Positions 21,938-29,337 of a DNA stretch of 34,594 nt are shown piece after piece (within the stretch, counting starts at the first letter, position 1; the number at the start of each line of letters is the position of its first letter). Position numbers and translations under genes: made by a program. The stretch spans positions 1-34,594 of the IMG/VR virus record IMGVR_UViG_3300008108_003759. One strand, written 5' to 3'. The stretch is from a virus. A model generated the notes under the pieces. It did no database searches. It saw only the letters and a list, made by a program, of their open reading frames with translations, and was not told the origin of the DNA.

Positions 21938-24142
21938 TTAATGGATAGCTGTATATGAATAAGAAATTGAGCTTAACAGCTCTCCGGTTAGGGTGTGTCT
22001 ATATCTTAAAGCAATTGATGCTGGTACATCGCTTACTCCATTTATTTCCATGCCTTCTTGATTTAGTATGACTGCTGAGAACTCAAGTTTTAAAGCATCT
22101 TCTTCTGATAATCCAGTTACAGTATACTCATCGGACAAATGTGTAATTGTAGAATGAGTAATTGCACTCTGGTCAATATCGGCTATCAAGGTTATAGTAC
22201 CGTTTCTGGTAAAATTGTTTGAGTCACTCTTGTATTGATAATCAATTTTATACCCAACTGAGCCTGCTGCACCACCGCTTTGACTTGCCGATCCTGGTAG
22301 AATTGATAATAGCGTCCAACTTGATGCAAAACCAATTGTCATTTGTTTAACGCCGTATGATTTATACGAAACTGTTCCTGTTATTTCAGGAACATAAGGA
22401 ATCATAGATAACGAACTTACTGTTGTTGGTCTAATTTTTGGATTATATGTTCCAAACATAGATATTCCAGCCGATGGAGTTAGTTGCCTAAATGTAGGAG
22501 TAATATTAACTGCATCCAAGTATGTATTGGCAATTTTAAAATGTGTGCTGTCAACAACTGACTGAACATAATAAGTTGTTCCCGCAACCACTCCACCAAA
22601 AGTATTGTTAAATGTTATACTGGCGCCAACTAAAAGAGCACCGGTTAAGCCGTTAGTTTCAAATGCGTCACTAACAGAACTAGAACTTATAATTTCAATA
22701 GTAGTAGTTTCTCCAGGATTAAACACACTATCAACAGTTAATGTGTTTGTTGTATCAAATGGCGCAATAAAAGGTGTTACTATTGTTATGTTAGTTTCAT
22801 CTTCGTAATCTTCCTTCAACGTTCCTTGTACATGAGAAACATTCTGTCTTACTAATGACCCTTTAGAAGCTGTGATTGGATAGTCTAATTCTAAGTCTAC
22901 TGTAAATAACTGGGTAACAAGAAATTCTTCTCTGTCTGATTGATTGCTTTGACTTGAATTTCCAATAGATCCATAATAAATCTGTGGGTAGACTGGAAAG
23001 TAAACTCCAGCATTATTATTGCCTACGTTTTCAATAACTGAGTTACTAACAGTATTTCCTGAACCTCGAGTTACAACTACTGCATGTCGTTGTATATCTT
23101 GAAAATTACAAGCATCAAATAAATTTTGTCTTGGGCCATACTGTTGTCCTACTGTAATTCCATCAGCACCTTCCCCAAAGACAACACCTTGCCTTAAATT
23201 AGAAAACTTAGAATTCCTAAACGAATTTTTTTGAATATCTTGATTTGACCAAATGCCATAACTAAAACCAGAAATATTAATACGATTAAAAGTATTATCG
23301 TTACATGTAACAAGAGCAGATACTGCCGACAAACTTATACCTTTACTGTTGGCGTTAAACGTTCCAGTCCAATTTCCTTTTATTACAAGATCTTCAAATA
23401 AACTGTTTCTAACAGCATCAAGCTGTAGGCAAATTTGGTTATTTGTTGCTGTATTAATTGTCAAATTTTGTAATGTTATAAATCTAGGCTGTGTATTATA
23501 CAATGTACTGGTTATAGTACTTGGATTTCCGGATACTGAGTTGTCGTTGACAAATCTTATTGCAGTACCAGTTCCAGTGTAGTTAATAATTGTTTTGTTT
23601 GACCCTGCTCCAATAATAGTTGCATAACTTGGAATGTATAATGTTCCTGAGATTTTATAAATGCCAGGGCCTAACTCTAGTATTACTCGTGTTTTCACAC
23701 CGTCAGCAGTATCAGAGGATGATTTAGTTGCTGAGTTTAAAAATAATTGATCGATGGCTCGTTGTAATGCTTCTGTATCATCAGCTGTTCCATTAGCAAT
23801 CGTTCCAAAATCTGTTGCTGTTACTCTATCGTCAAGTCTTTCTTGTGTACTTCTTGATATTGGATCATTGACTGTTGGTCCTGTTTGAATATCAGGATCA
23901 TTAGATTTATAAATGTGTTGAATTAGATTTAGTAAGTTACCTTGAACAGTTAAGTCTCGCTCTGTTAGAACCTTAGTGTTTCCAACAGCAGGGCTACCTT
24001 CTGAAACTGATCCGTTACCAATGTATAATTCCTGAGTATCAAGCGACCATGCTAATTCGCCGCTGGCTAATTGCGGAAGGCCTGTTCCTGATAATGATCT
24101 ACCTCTGCGTATTTGAATACGGCTGATTTGCACAACTGCCAT
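21938..24142 (-). CDS. Tail fibre with pectate-lyase-like beta-helix
   Basis: A 734-residue tail fibre or receptor-binding protein. The N-terminus MAVVQISRIQIRRGRSLSGT with LASGELAWSLDTQELYIGNG is the virion-attachment module common to phage appendages. Residues about 105-450 start DFGTIANGTADDTEALQRAI and continue with Asn/Gly-rich coils (GPGIYKISGTLYIPSYATIIG), a right-handed beta-helix of the pectate-lyase type, often a polysaccharide depolymerase or binder. The C-terminal 280 residues are beta-rich domains. Late promoter at 24165. Receptor unknown; catalytic residues not identifiable. Confidence 0.85.
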   Translation of the reverse strand: MAVVQISRIQIRRGRSLSGTGLPQLASGELAWSLDTQELYIGNGSVSEGSPAVGNTKVLTERDLTVQGNLLNLIQHIYKSNDPDIQTGPTVNDPISRSTQERLDDRVTATDFGTIANGTADDTEALQRAIDQLFLNSATKSSSDTADGVKTRVILELGPGIYKISGTLYIPSYATIIGAGSNKTIINYTGTGTAIRFVNDNSVSGNPSTITSTLYNTQPRFITLQNLTINTATNNQICLQLDAVRNSLFEDLVIKGNWTGTFNANSKGISLSAVSALVTCNDNTFNRINISGFSYGIWSNQDIQKNSFRNSKFSNLRQGVVFGEGADGITVGQQYGPRQNLFDACNFQDIQRHAVVVTRGSGNTVSNSVIENVGNNNAGVYFPVYPQIYYGSIGNSSQSNQSDREEFLVTQLFTVDLELDYPITASKGSLVRQNVSHVQGTLKEDYEDETNITIVTPFIAPFDTTNTLTVDSVFNPGETTTIEIISSSSVSDAFETNGLTGALLVGASITFNNTFGGVVAGTTYYVQSVVDSTHFKIANTYLDAVNITPTFRQLTPSAGISMFGTYNPKIRPTTVSSLSMIPYVPEITGTVSYKSYGVKQMTIGFASSWTLLSILPGSASQSGGAAGSVGYKIDYQYKSDSNNFTRNGTITLIADIDQSAITHSTITHLSDEYTVTGLSEEDALKLEFSAVILNQEGMEINGVSDVPASIALRYRHTLTGELLSSISYSYTAIH

Positions 24143-24164
24143 GATAATATCCTCTATATAGGAT

Positions 24165-24172
24165 ATTTATCA
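24165..24172 (-). promoter_or_regulatory. Late-type promoter box (GATAAATA)
   Basis: GATAAATATCC about 23 nt upstream of the tail-fibre start; it includes the stop codon of the exonuclease gene. Confidence 0.6.
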
Positions 24173-24856
24173 GTTTTGTGCGTAGTATTGTTCCACCCGT
24201 TTACACCACTCTTCGGTCCAGTAGTCAAAATCCTTAGGTTCTAGGATAAACTCCTGATATTCATAGTCTTTACTGCACATTAGAATAACGCCCTTGCGTA
24301 TGTTAGTGCCGTGTACTTCGTTGTGTGCTAGAGCGTAGGCTGTTAGCTGTAGGAAGTAGTCGCTAATCCACTCTAATTTTTTAGGTTTGTTAGTTTGTTT
24401 AAAGTCTAGTATTGATTGATCGCCATCGTGTACGCCACAGCAATCTGTAGTTCCTGCATATAAGCCTGGAAAATACAATGGAACTTCACTGCCCCAGACT
24501 TCGTGTATTTTAGGAAATCCTTTTGCAATAACTAGTTTAGCCATATCTAGGCTTTGTTGTGCAAATGGGTTTGTTACTGTTTCTTTTAGCACATCACCTT
24601 TGATGTAGTCTTCAAGATACTTGTGCATTCTTGTACCACGACCAGCGGCTTCTGTAACAATCTCTTGTGCTTTCTTTTCTCCAACTGCCTTCTTCCAGTT
24701 TGCCAGTGCTGCTCGAGCTTCTGCTGGTTTAGTTTTATCTAGTATTGTAGTTACACTAGGAACTTTGTCGCCGTCGGGAGTGGCATATAAACGTTTGCCT
24801 GTTGATTCGTCTCTAGTAAGTTTGGTATATGTATATCGTGATATTAGTAGGGTCAT
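24170..24856 (-). CDS. RecB-like PD-(D/E)XK exonuclease
   Basis: A 228-residue nuclease of the RecB/Cas4-like PD-(D/E)XK family. Motifs in order: VPSVTTIL near residue 33, GRGTRMHKYLED (His and Glu of motif I), LYAGTTDCCGV (Asp of motif II), SILDFKQTNK (Asp-x-Lys of motif III), and FLQLTAYALAHN (Gln-x-x-x-Tyr). Comparable proteins in marine T4-like phages are annotated as exonucleases for DNA processing or recombination. It has its own sigma70 promoter whose predicted start coincides with the ATG, inside a perfect inverted repeat. Confidence 0.85.
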   Translation of the reverse strand: MTLLISRYTYTKLTRDESTGKRLYATPDGDKVPSVTTILDKTKPAEARAALANWKKAVGEKKAQEIVTEAAGRGTRMHKYLEDYIKGDVLKETVTNPFAQQSLDMAKLVIAKGFPKIHEVWGSEVPLYFPGLYAGTTDCCGVHDGDQSILDFKQTNKPKKLEWISDYFLQLTAYALAHNEVHGTNIRKGVILMCSKDYEYQEFILEPKDFDYWTEEWCKRVEQYYAQN

Positions 24857-24891
24857 AGTGCAAGTATATAGTCATTTGCACTATGAGTCAA
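24854..24891 (-). promoter_or_regulatory. Sigma70 promoter with operator-like inverted repeat
   Basis: TTGACT (24886-24891), 17-nt spacer, TATACT (24863-24868). A perfect 10-bp inverted repeat, CATAGTGCAA (24876-24885) and TTGCACTATG (24854-24863) on the minus strand with a 12-nt gap, brackets the -10 and includes the exonuclease ATG. This is the layout of a repressor operator; alternatively an RNA hairpin. Confidence 0.6.
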
Positions 24892-24895
24892 CGAA

Positions 24896-25117
24896 TTATT
24901 TGCCCAGCTTGGTTGCACGTTTAGCCATTTGACTGACTACGCCAGAATCCTCTTCTCCGCCTACTTCAGGTTGTTGTTTGGAGTCTTGTGTTTTAACAGT
25001 CACACCTGAACCGTCAAATTTTACTACAAGATTGTGTAGGACTTGTTTTTCGGGAGGTAGGGTTTGTTCTTCTTGCCAACGTTTTGCAAACGCTGTATAA
25101 GAAATTGGAATGCCCAT
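24896..25117 (-). CDS. Small reading frame, likely the -1 extension of the upstream virion gene
   Basis: From ATG 25117 this gives 73 residues (MGIPISYTAFAKRWQEEQ, LVVKFDGSGVTVK). The frame is open upstream to the A9 tract of the preceding gene, adding 35 plausible residues (SETIDPLVRTLFTAQSAG, TWNALKN) with no ATG, GTG or TTG. The ATG has no Shine-Dalgarno and lies in the loop of a perfect 11-bp hairpin (25105-25136). So it is probably expressed as a frameshifted C-terminus of the 25219-26229 gene, or the sequence lacks one A there. No domain recognised. Confidence 0.6.
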   Translation of the reverse strand: MGIPISYTAFAKRWQEEQTLPPEKQVLHNLVVKFDGSGVTVKTQDSKQQPEVGGEEDSGVVSQMAKRATKLGK

Positions 25118-25136
25118 ATTTTTTAGGGCATTCCAA
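25105..25136. repeat. Perfect inverted repeat around a start codon
   Basis: Arms TTGGAATGCCC and GGGCATTCCAA (11 bp) with a 10-nt loop, inside coding sequence. As RNA it would hide the ATG at 25117 and lies about 85 nt downstream of the slip site. Confidence 0.8.
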
Positions 25137-25218
25137 GTTAATGGTGCTTTTGTATCTTGATTGTCGCCTGCGCTTTGAGCCGTGAATAATGTTCTTACTA
25201 ACGGATCAATTGTTTCAC

Positions 25219-26229
25219 TTACTTTTTTTTTGATACTTCAGAGGCCAATAACATGCCTAGTTTACGGCTATAGTTGATGCTTTCTCTTTTTTCTCTGCCT
25301 ACTTCTGGTGCTGGAGGGGTTGTTTCTTCTGCACCGGCTGGTACTGGAGGAGCTTCTGCGCTCATCTCATCACCTAAGCCTGCTGCAGCTTGATCCATTG
25401 GGCCTGCTGCGGGTGCTGGTGCTCCCATAGTTGATACTTCACCGCCTGATACAATTGATAATGCGCTTGAAAGTCCCTGACGTGATGTTTCTAATGCTGT
25501 GTAGATTGCCTCTAATGCAGGCTTAACTGCTTCGTTATAGCTTTGAGCTACATCGCTTCCTTGGGTTTCTCTTATAGAGTCTAATAATTCTAAAAGCTGT
25601 TCTGCTTTCATAGCCGCTACATCTTCTAACCAACCTGTAATACGATCGACCATGTCTTTAGTAGCCATGATAGTTTCAGCTTTGGCTTCTTCGCCTTCTA
25701 AAAGCATCCAACTAGCCTTGCCTTCGTTAATGTCATAACGAACTTTTAATTCAGCTTTGAGTTCTTCTTTGTCTGCTTGGCCTAGTTCAATGCGTTTGAG
25801 TGCGGTTTCAATCCAACTTTCTGGAACGGACTCACTCATTGCACGTTTGCGGATTGTTGCAAAATAAGCGTTTTCGCCTTTTTCTTCTCCGTATTGTTTT
25901 TTCATTGATTTTTTCATATTAGACTTGTCAGTCTTTGCTTTGATATCTTTTTCTTTTTCTTTTTCGCCTGGTGTCATTTCACGCTCTAGTATTTCTTGAT
26001 TGATACAGTCAAGCATCAAACGTGTTTTTTGATACTGTGGGCTCTCAAGCACAGAATCGAACGCTTCTGAAAGCTCCATTTGACTCAGTCTTGTGCGTAG
26101 TTTGTTACGTGCATCTTCTAACTGAACATCTGAAAATTGCTCAAAGTTAATAGTGTAGCCAAACTTTTTAGCTAGGTTTTCGTTGAGTACTTTTGATGTT
26201 ATTGGTTTTTGAAATTCTCTAATTTGCAT
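25219..26229 (-). CDS. Virion or prohead protein with capsid-targeting-like leader
   Basis: A 336-residue mostly helical soluble protein. It begins MQIREFQKPITSKVLNEN: the shared tag, with a candidate prohead-protease site LNE/N after residue 17. Blocks such as DARNKLRTRLSQMELSEAFD, MATKDMVDRITGWLEDVAAM and KPALEAIYTALETSRQGLS resemble a conserved structural protein of marine T4-like phages, as I recall. A Pro/Ala-rich linker (about 268-312) precedes a C-terminal helix. It ends at a slippery TCA-AAA-AAA-AAG-TAA. A perfect late promoter is upstream. Confidence 0.75.
   Translation of the reverse strand: MQIREFQKPITSKVLNENLAKKFGYTINFEQFSDVQLEDARNKLRTRLSQMELSEAFDSVLESPQYQKTRLMLDCINQEILEREMTPGEKEKEKDIKAKTDKSNMKKSMKKQYGEEKGENAYFATIRKRAMSESVPESWIETALKRIELGQADKEELKAELKVRYDINEGKASWMLLEGEEAKAETIMATKDMVDRITGWLEDVAAMKAEQLLELLDSIRETQGSDVAQSYNEAVKPALEAIYTALETSRQGLSSALSIVSGGEVSTMGAPAPAAGPMDQAAAGLGDEMSAEAPPVPAGAEETTPPAPEVGREKRESINYSRKLGMLLASEVSKKK
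25222..25233 (-). promoter_or_regulatory. Candidate -1 frameshift site (TCA-AAA-AAA-AAG before TAA)
   Basis: Nine A then G directly before the stop. In frame it is A-AAA-AAG, and the -1 frame stays open for 108 codons to 24896. Same sequence as at 11761-11772. Confidence 0.5.
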
Positions 26230-26255
26230 GATTCTGTCCTAGAAATCTTATTACG

Positions 26256-26263
26256 TATTTATA
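26256..26263 (-). promoter_or_regulatory. Late promoter box (TATAAATA, perfect T4 consensus)
   Basis: TATAAATACG 27 nt upstream of the ATG at 26229. Confidence 0.7.
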
Positions 26264-26714
26264 CAAAACTCCACTTAAACATCCGAGAAATTTCTTCCTG
26301 ATAGTGGGCTCTGCGTAAATTGCTCTCTTCTAATCTATTTAACAAAATTAGATATCGCTCAGTTTCTTTTGCATTCTTGATGTTATTTTTAAAAATAATA
26401 GCGTCTGTGTAACTAGCCCAATACAAGTTGTCTAAACTTTTAATTTCTTGAAACTTGTCAAGCTGTACAGCACTATAGGCTTTAGCAGCCATTACTGCAC
26501 AAGTTTTCATGTAAAACTGATCAACATAGGCTTTATTCTTAAAGTTAAACACAGCCCAGTTGCCTTGTTTAGTTTCTTTAATTATATAATCCTTGTAAGC
26601 AACTGCTCCGTGTTTAAGCGTTGTCAATTGCATGAACTTGCTAAATTCCAAATTAAGTTCTTTAGCTAGTTCTTTAACTCTAATTGTTGGTATCTTACGG
26701 GTTGATTTTTTCAT
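26259..26714 (-). CDS. Hypothetical phage protein
   Basis: A 151-residue basic, soluble protein with an opening MKKSTRKIPTIRVKELAKEL that resembles a short helix-turn-helix-like segment, then mixed strands (GNWAVFNFKNKAYVDQFYMK) and C-terminal helices ending MFKWSFV. No family recognised. Overlaps the upstream gene by 20 bases. Confidence 0.6.
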   Translation of the reverse strand: MKKSTRKIPTIRVKELAKELNLEFSKFMQLTTLKHGAVAYKDYIIKETKQGNWAVFNFKNKAYVDQFYMKTCAVMAAKAYSAVQLDKFQEIKSLDNLYWASYTDAIIFKNNIKNAKETERYLILLNRLEESNLRRAHYQEEISRMFKWSFV

Positions 26715-26955
26715 TGGCCACTACCTTAGGATCTTTCATTCCTATCTTAGTTACCAAACTTTTACGAACCATGCCCTCAATCGTGAATTGCTCGTGCTCA
26801 CTCAACGAACTTAACTTAACCGGATTTTTTAATCGTTTAAGCATGGCAGCTTCTTCGTTGGTTGTATATATTTGAAAGCTACCAATCATTTCATCAAGAT
26901 TGTCTCTTGAACGCCCAATTGGACTATTATAGCCTAGCAGCTCGTGTATTTTCAT
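26695..26955 (-). CDS. Small protein with capsid-targeting-like leader
   Basis: An 86-residue protein beginning MKIHELLGYNSPIG, the shared tag, with candidate cleavage LDE/M after residue 22. The remainder is helical and charged (TTNEEAAMLKRLKNPVKLSS). No domain seen. It overlaps the gene before it by the ATGA arrangement and the gene after by 20 bases, within a packed set of similarly tagged genes. Confidence 0.65.
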   Translation of the reverse strand: MKIHELLGYNSPIGRSRDNLDEMIGSFQIYTTNEEAAMLKRLKNPVKLSSLSEHEQFTIEGMVRKSLVTKIGMKDPKVVANEKINP

Positions 26956-27656
26956 ATGCCTGATAGCTTTTTAATTAGATTTAATTCTGAAGATTCAAAC
27001 TTTAAGTCAGGGTTAGTCGGATGACGTCCTGGTAATCCTATATAGTCTAAGCCACGGCCGAACATATTTGATTTTTCTAAATAGTCTGGGCTTAACCCGT
27101 CTTTACCAATGATCCGTGAGATTGTAGTTGGATCGGTACTTCGTTCCCATTCTGCTGGTGGCAATATTTTTTTATTTTGCGGTACCATGCCCTGTTGAAC
27201 TGCTTTAATTCTATATTCTATTTGTTTCTTTTCCCAGGGCTGAGTAGCCTGTTGCATTAAAGCTGTTAGTTGTAAAATATATTGTTGTGCTTGAGCTTCA
27301 GGAGATTCTTCCATGCTTTTTTCAGCATTTACTACAGTACCAGGTGTTACATTAGGAGTGTTAAGAGTAACTGTATTGTTTTGTCCTTGTTTTAACTGTG
27401 AAAGATCTATAGTATTAAGTTTTCCGTTAGGATCTGTAATTGTAGCTGTACCAGCACCTTGATTGACTTGTGATATTTTGCCAACCATTTGCCCTATTTG
27501 TGTTTCATTAACATCTTTTGCAGGTTTCTTTTTTTGCGTTTCGGCTGATACTGTTCCTTGGGGCTTTACTGGTTCAATATAAGATTTAGGTTTTTGAGCG
27601 TATTTTTTAGCTCTAAAGCCTTTTTTATGTTCCCCAACAATTTGTTTAACTTTCAT
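26952..27656 (-). CDS. Protein with capsid-targeting-like leader, Gln/Thr-rich
   Basis: A 234-residue soluble protein. ATG at 27656 is chosen because GGAG lies 9 nt upstream. It begins MKVKQIVGEHKKGFRAKKY: the tag, with a possible cleavage VGE/H after residue 9, then a basic stretch. A beta-rich middle (QVNQGAGTATITDPNGK, NTVTLNTPNVTPGTVV) is followed by helices. The C-terminal SPDYLEKSNMFGRG is not recognised. Overlaps the nucleotidyltransferase gene by 11 bases. Confidence 0.65.
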   Translation of the reverse strand: MKVKQIVGEHKKGFRAKKYAQKPKSYIEPVKPQGTVSAETQKKKPAKDVNETQIGQMVGKISQVNQGAGTATITDPNGKLNTIDLSQLKQGQNNTVTLNTPNVTPGTVVNAEKSMEESPEAQAQQYILQLTALMQQATQPWEKKQIEYRIKAVQQGMVPQNKKILPPAEWERSTDPTTISRIIGKDGLSPDYLEKSNMFGRGLDYIGLPGRHPTNPDLKFESSELNLIKKLSGI

Positions 27657-28347
27657 GTTTTTCTCCAATGCTTAGACTAGCACTTTCTAATTTATCTATA
27701 TATTTACGCAATTTGTCAATTTGTCCACGAGCTCTAAGCAGTTTAAATGCTAGGTTTTCCACGCTGTGTTCGCCGCCTTGCTCTAGTCCTGCTTGACGCA
27801 GTTTGCGTATACTAGCCATTGTAGCCTTGGCTTTTTCCAAGTCATTGGCTTTTAATGCTTGATTGATTTTAGCTGAGTAGTTTCTAGCTTTGCTTTTTAC
27901 TTCTTTAGCTGTGGCTTTTGGAGCGCCTGGTTTTGGTTCGCTGATCCACTCGTTCTTTAGAATGCTGTAAATCCCGGAAGAATGATGCGTTTGTTTTGAA
28001 TCCTGTACATATAATTCTACATCTATGTCTTTGATTGTAATGTCATATCTTGAATTATAGACATTCTTTTTAGCATCATATAGTTCGGCTTTTTCAGGAT
28101 TGTCTACAACTGCTATCAAATGTAAATCAAGATCGCTACTATCGCTGTATCCGTAACTGGCATTGCTGCCGCTGATAGTAATGTCTTTGAGATTAAGATT
28201 TTCTACGTTTAAATATTCTGCAAAATGTTTAGCTATGATCAACAACTTATGTCTGATTTCAGGTATGAGACGGTCGCCTTCCCATAGCTTGGGATTAAGC
28301 TGGTTGTGATGTGTGATAGGAGCGATTGATAGTTCTTGAAACTTCAT
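27646..28347 (-). CDS. Nucleotidyltransferase (pol-beta superfamily) with capsid-targeting-like leader
   Basis: A 233-residue protein. Leader MKFQELSIAPITHH, with candidate cleavage LWE/G after residue 23. The pol-beta superfamily core is clear: ISGSNASYGYSDSSDLDLHLI (GS...DLDL, the two metal Asp) and KDIDVELYVQ (third acid) about 40 residues on. The C-terminal half is helical (about 140-225). Such minimal nucleotidyltransferases add nucleotides to RNA or proteins; target unknown. A late-like TTAAATA box stands 4 nt before the ATG, so its mRNA may be leaderless. Confidence 0.8.
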   Translation of the reverse strand: MKFQELSIAPITHHNQLNPKLWEGDRLIPEIRHKLLIIAKHFAEYLNVENLNLKDITISGSNASYGYSDSSDLDLHLIAVVDNPEKAELYDAKKNVYNSRYDITIKDIDVELYVQDSKQTHHSSGIYSILKNEWISEPKPGAPKATAKEVKSKARNYSAKINQALKANDLEKAKATMASIRKLRQAGLEQGGEHSVENLAFKLLRARGQIDKLRKYIDKLESASLSIGEKHES

Positions 28348-28364
28348 TCTGTATTTAACAGAAT
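28346..28364 (-). promoter_or_regulatory. Late-like promoter box inside an inverted repeat
   Basis: TTAAATA (28352-28358) lies at the centre of ATTCTGT/ACAGAAT arms (28346-28352 and 28358-28364). It ends 4 nt before the ATG at 28347. Confidence 0.45.
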
Positions 28365-28765
28365 TACAGTCCGAAGAACTTTAAAATATGAGGAAAACTT
28401 ACAGAGTTAAGCCAGCCAGTACCAGCCGCAAATGCTAAACCAATCATAGCATACATGGTCCATTTGTTTTTGACTTTTTCTAATTCATCAATACGGGCAC
28501 CAAGTTTGCCATGTGTTGCTACATCTTCTGCGTGTAATTTGTCAGCATGTTCAAAGTATTTTGCACTATTGATACGATATTCGCCCTGCATTTTTTCTAA
28601 TTCAGACATCACGCTGTCACGTGTACGATCCAAACAGTCGTGCATGTCTTTAACATCGACTTTTAGGTCGGCGAGCTTTTCATTGATGTTTTCAACTTGT
28701 GTTTCTAATACGCTTACACGCTCGGGTAAGACTGCTAATTGTGCTACAGCTTCTTTCGTGGCCAT
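28364..28765 (-). CDS. Coiled-coil protein with C-terminal membrane anchor
   Basis: A 133-residue protein: coiled coil over about 8-100 (VSVLETQVENINEKLADLKV, DELEKVKNKW) and one TM segment at about 103-122 (MYAMIGLAFAAGTGWL). The layout recalls XhlA-type haemolysin-like lysis accessory proteins, but the sequence match is weak. The 100-nt leader carries a concentric inverted repeat that includes the ATG. Confidence 0.65.
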   Translation of the reverse strand: MATKEAVAQLAVLPERVSVLETQVENINEKLADLKVDVKDMHDCLDRTRDSVMSELEKMQGEYRINSAKYFEHADKLHAEDVATHGKLGARIDELEKVKNKWTMYAMIGLAFAAGTGWLNSVSFPHILKFFGL

Positions 28766-28829
28766 TTAGGCGATCCTCTAATTAATGTGTCCAAACACGG
28801 TGTTTGGTATAGTATTAATAGCCTAAATT
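28764..28829 (-). promoter_or_regulatory. Concentric inverted repeat covering a start codon
   Basis: Outer arms ATTTAGGC/GCCTAAAT (28821-28828 and 28764-28771), a middle ATTAAT pair, and inner arms CCAAACAC/GTGTTTGG (28800-28807 and 28791-28798). The outer right arm includes the first base(s) of the ATG at 28765 and the GAGG Shine-Dalgarno sits inside the loop region. Candidate cis-regulatory RNA. Confidence 0.5.
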
Positions 28830-28859
28830 GTTGATTTGATTGATGTGCCTAATATGTTT

Positions 28860-28867
28860 TATTTATT
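28860..28867 (-). promoter_or_regulatory. Late-type promoter box (AATAAATA)
   Basis: AATAAATAAAAC, about 95 nt upstream of the ATG at 28765; it gives a leader containing the concentric repeat. Confidence 0.5.
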
Positions 28868-29267
28868 ATTTTTTATAAAAAACTATATTGCACGAAGGCC
28901 CGTCAGTTACAAATACATTGTAGTTTTGTTCCATACATTCGTCTAACCCGCTGATGTAGGGAATACCGTCAAAATCGCTTAAAAGATAACCCACAGGATT
29001 TCCTGCTGATTCAAAAAGTTGTTCGCGTTCTGTAGCAAAGTCAAATCGCCAAACTCGTATAATTTCTTCTGTATTGAATCCTACAAGGCTACCTCGCATC
29101 TCGCTTATTGCAGGTTTGTCACTATAGATAATATTGGCTCTTATGCCCAAAGTTTGCAACACCGTTTGAAAATTTTGTTCTTTCCAACGTAGGTGTTCTT
29201 TGCCTGCTTCTGTTCTATATTGACCAGTATTAGTAATATCAACAGTAGTATAGAGTTTGTATTGCAT
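28866..29267 (-). CDS. Conserved phage hypothetical
   Basis: A 133-residue soluble protein opening MQYKLYTTVDITNTGQYR. I recall the same opening, with QNFxTVxQTxGxRAN and IIRVWRFDFxTER blocks, in conserved proteins of marine T4-like phages. Role unknown. A TTAAATA box ends 5 nt before the ATG, so the predicted start of the RNA is the ATG itself. Confidence 0.7.
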   Translation of the reverse strand: MQYKLYTTVDITNTGQYRTEAGKEHLRWKEQNFQTVLQTLGIRANIIYSDKPAISEMRGSLVGFNTEEIIRVWRFDFATEREQLFESAGNPVGYLLSDFDGIPYISGLDECMEQNYNVFVTDGPSCNIVFYKK

Positions 29268-29272
29268 GGCAG

Positions 29273-29279
29273 TATTTAA
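29273..29279 (-). promoter_or_regulatory. Late-like promoter box (TTAAATA), leaderless spacing
   Basis: CTGTTAAATACTGCC then ATG at 29267. The same CTGTTAAATAC precedes the gene at 28347. Confidence 0.45.
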
Positions 29280-29286
29280 CAGCCAT

Positions 29287-29312
29287 AAAAAAAGGCCTAG
29301 TTAAACTAGGCC
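29287..29312 (-). terminator. Rho-independent terminator
   Basis: GGCCTAG/CTAGGCC stem with TTTAA loop, followed on the minus strand by seven T. It ends the structural gene at 29338. Confidence 0.88.
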
Positions 29313-29337
29313 CTTCCTTCCCATCCCTAGGAATTAA

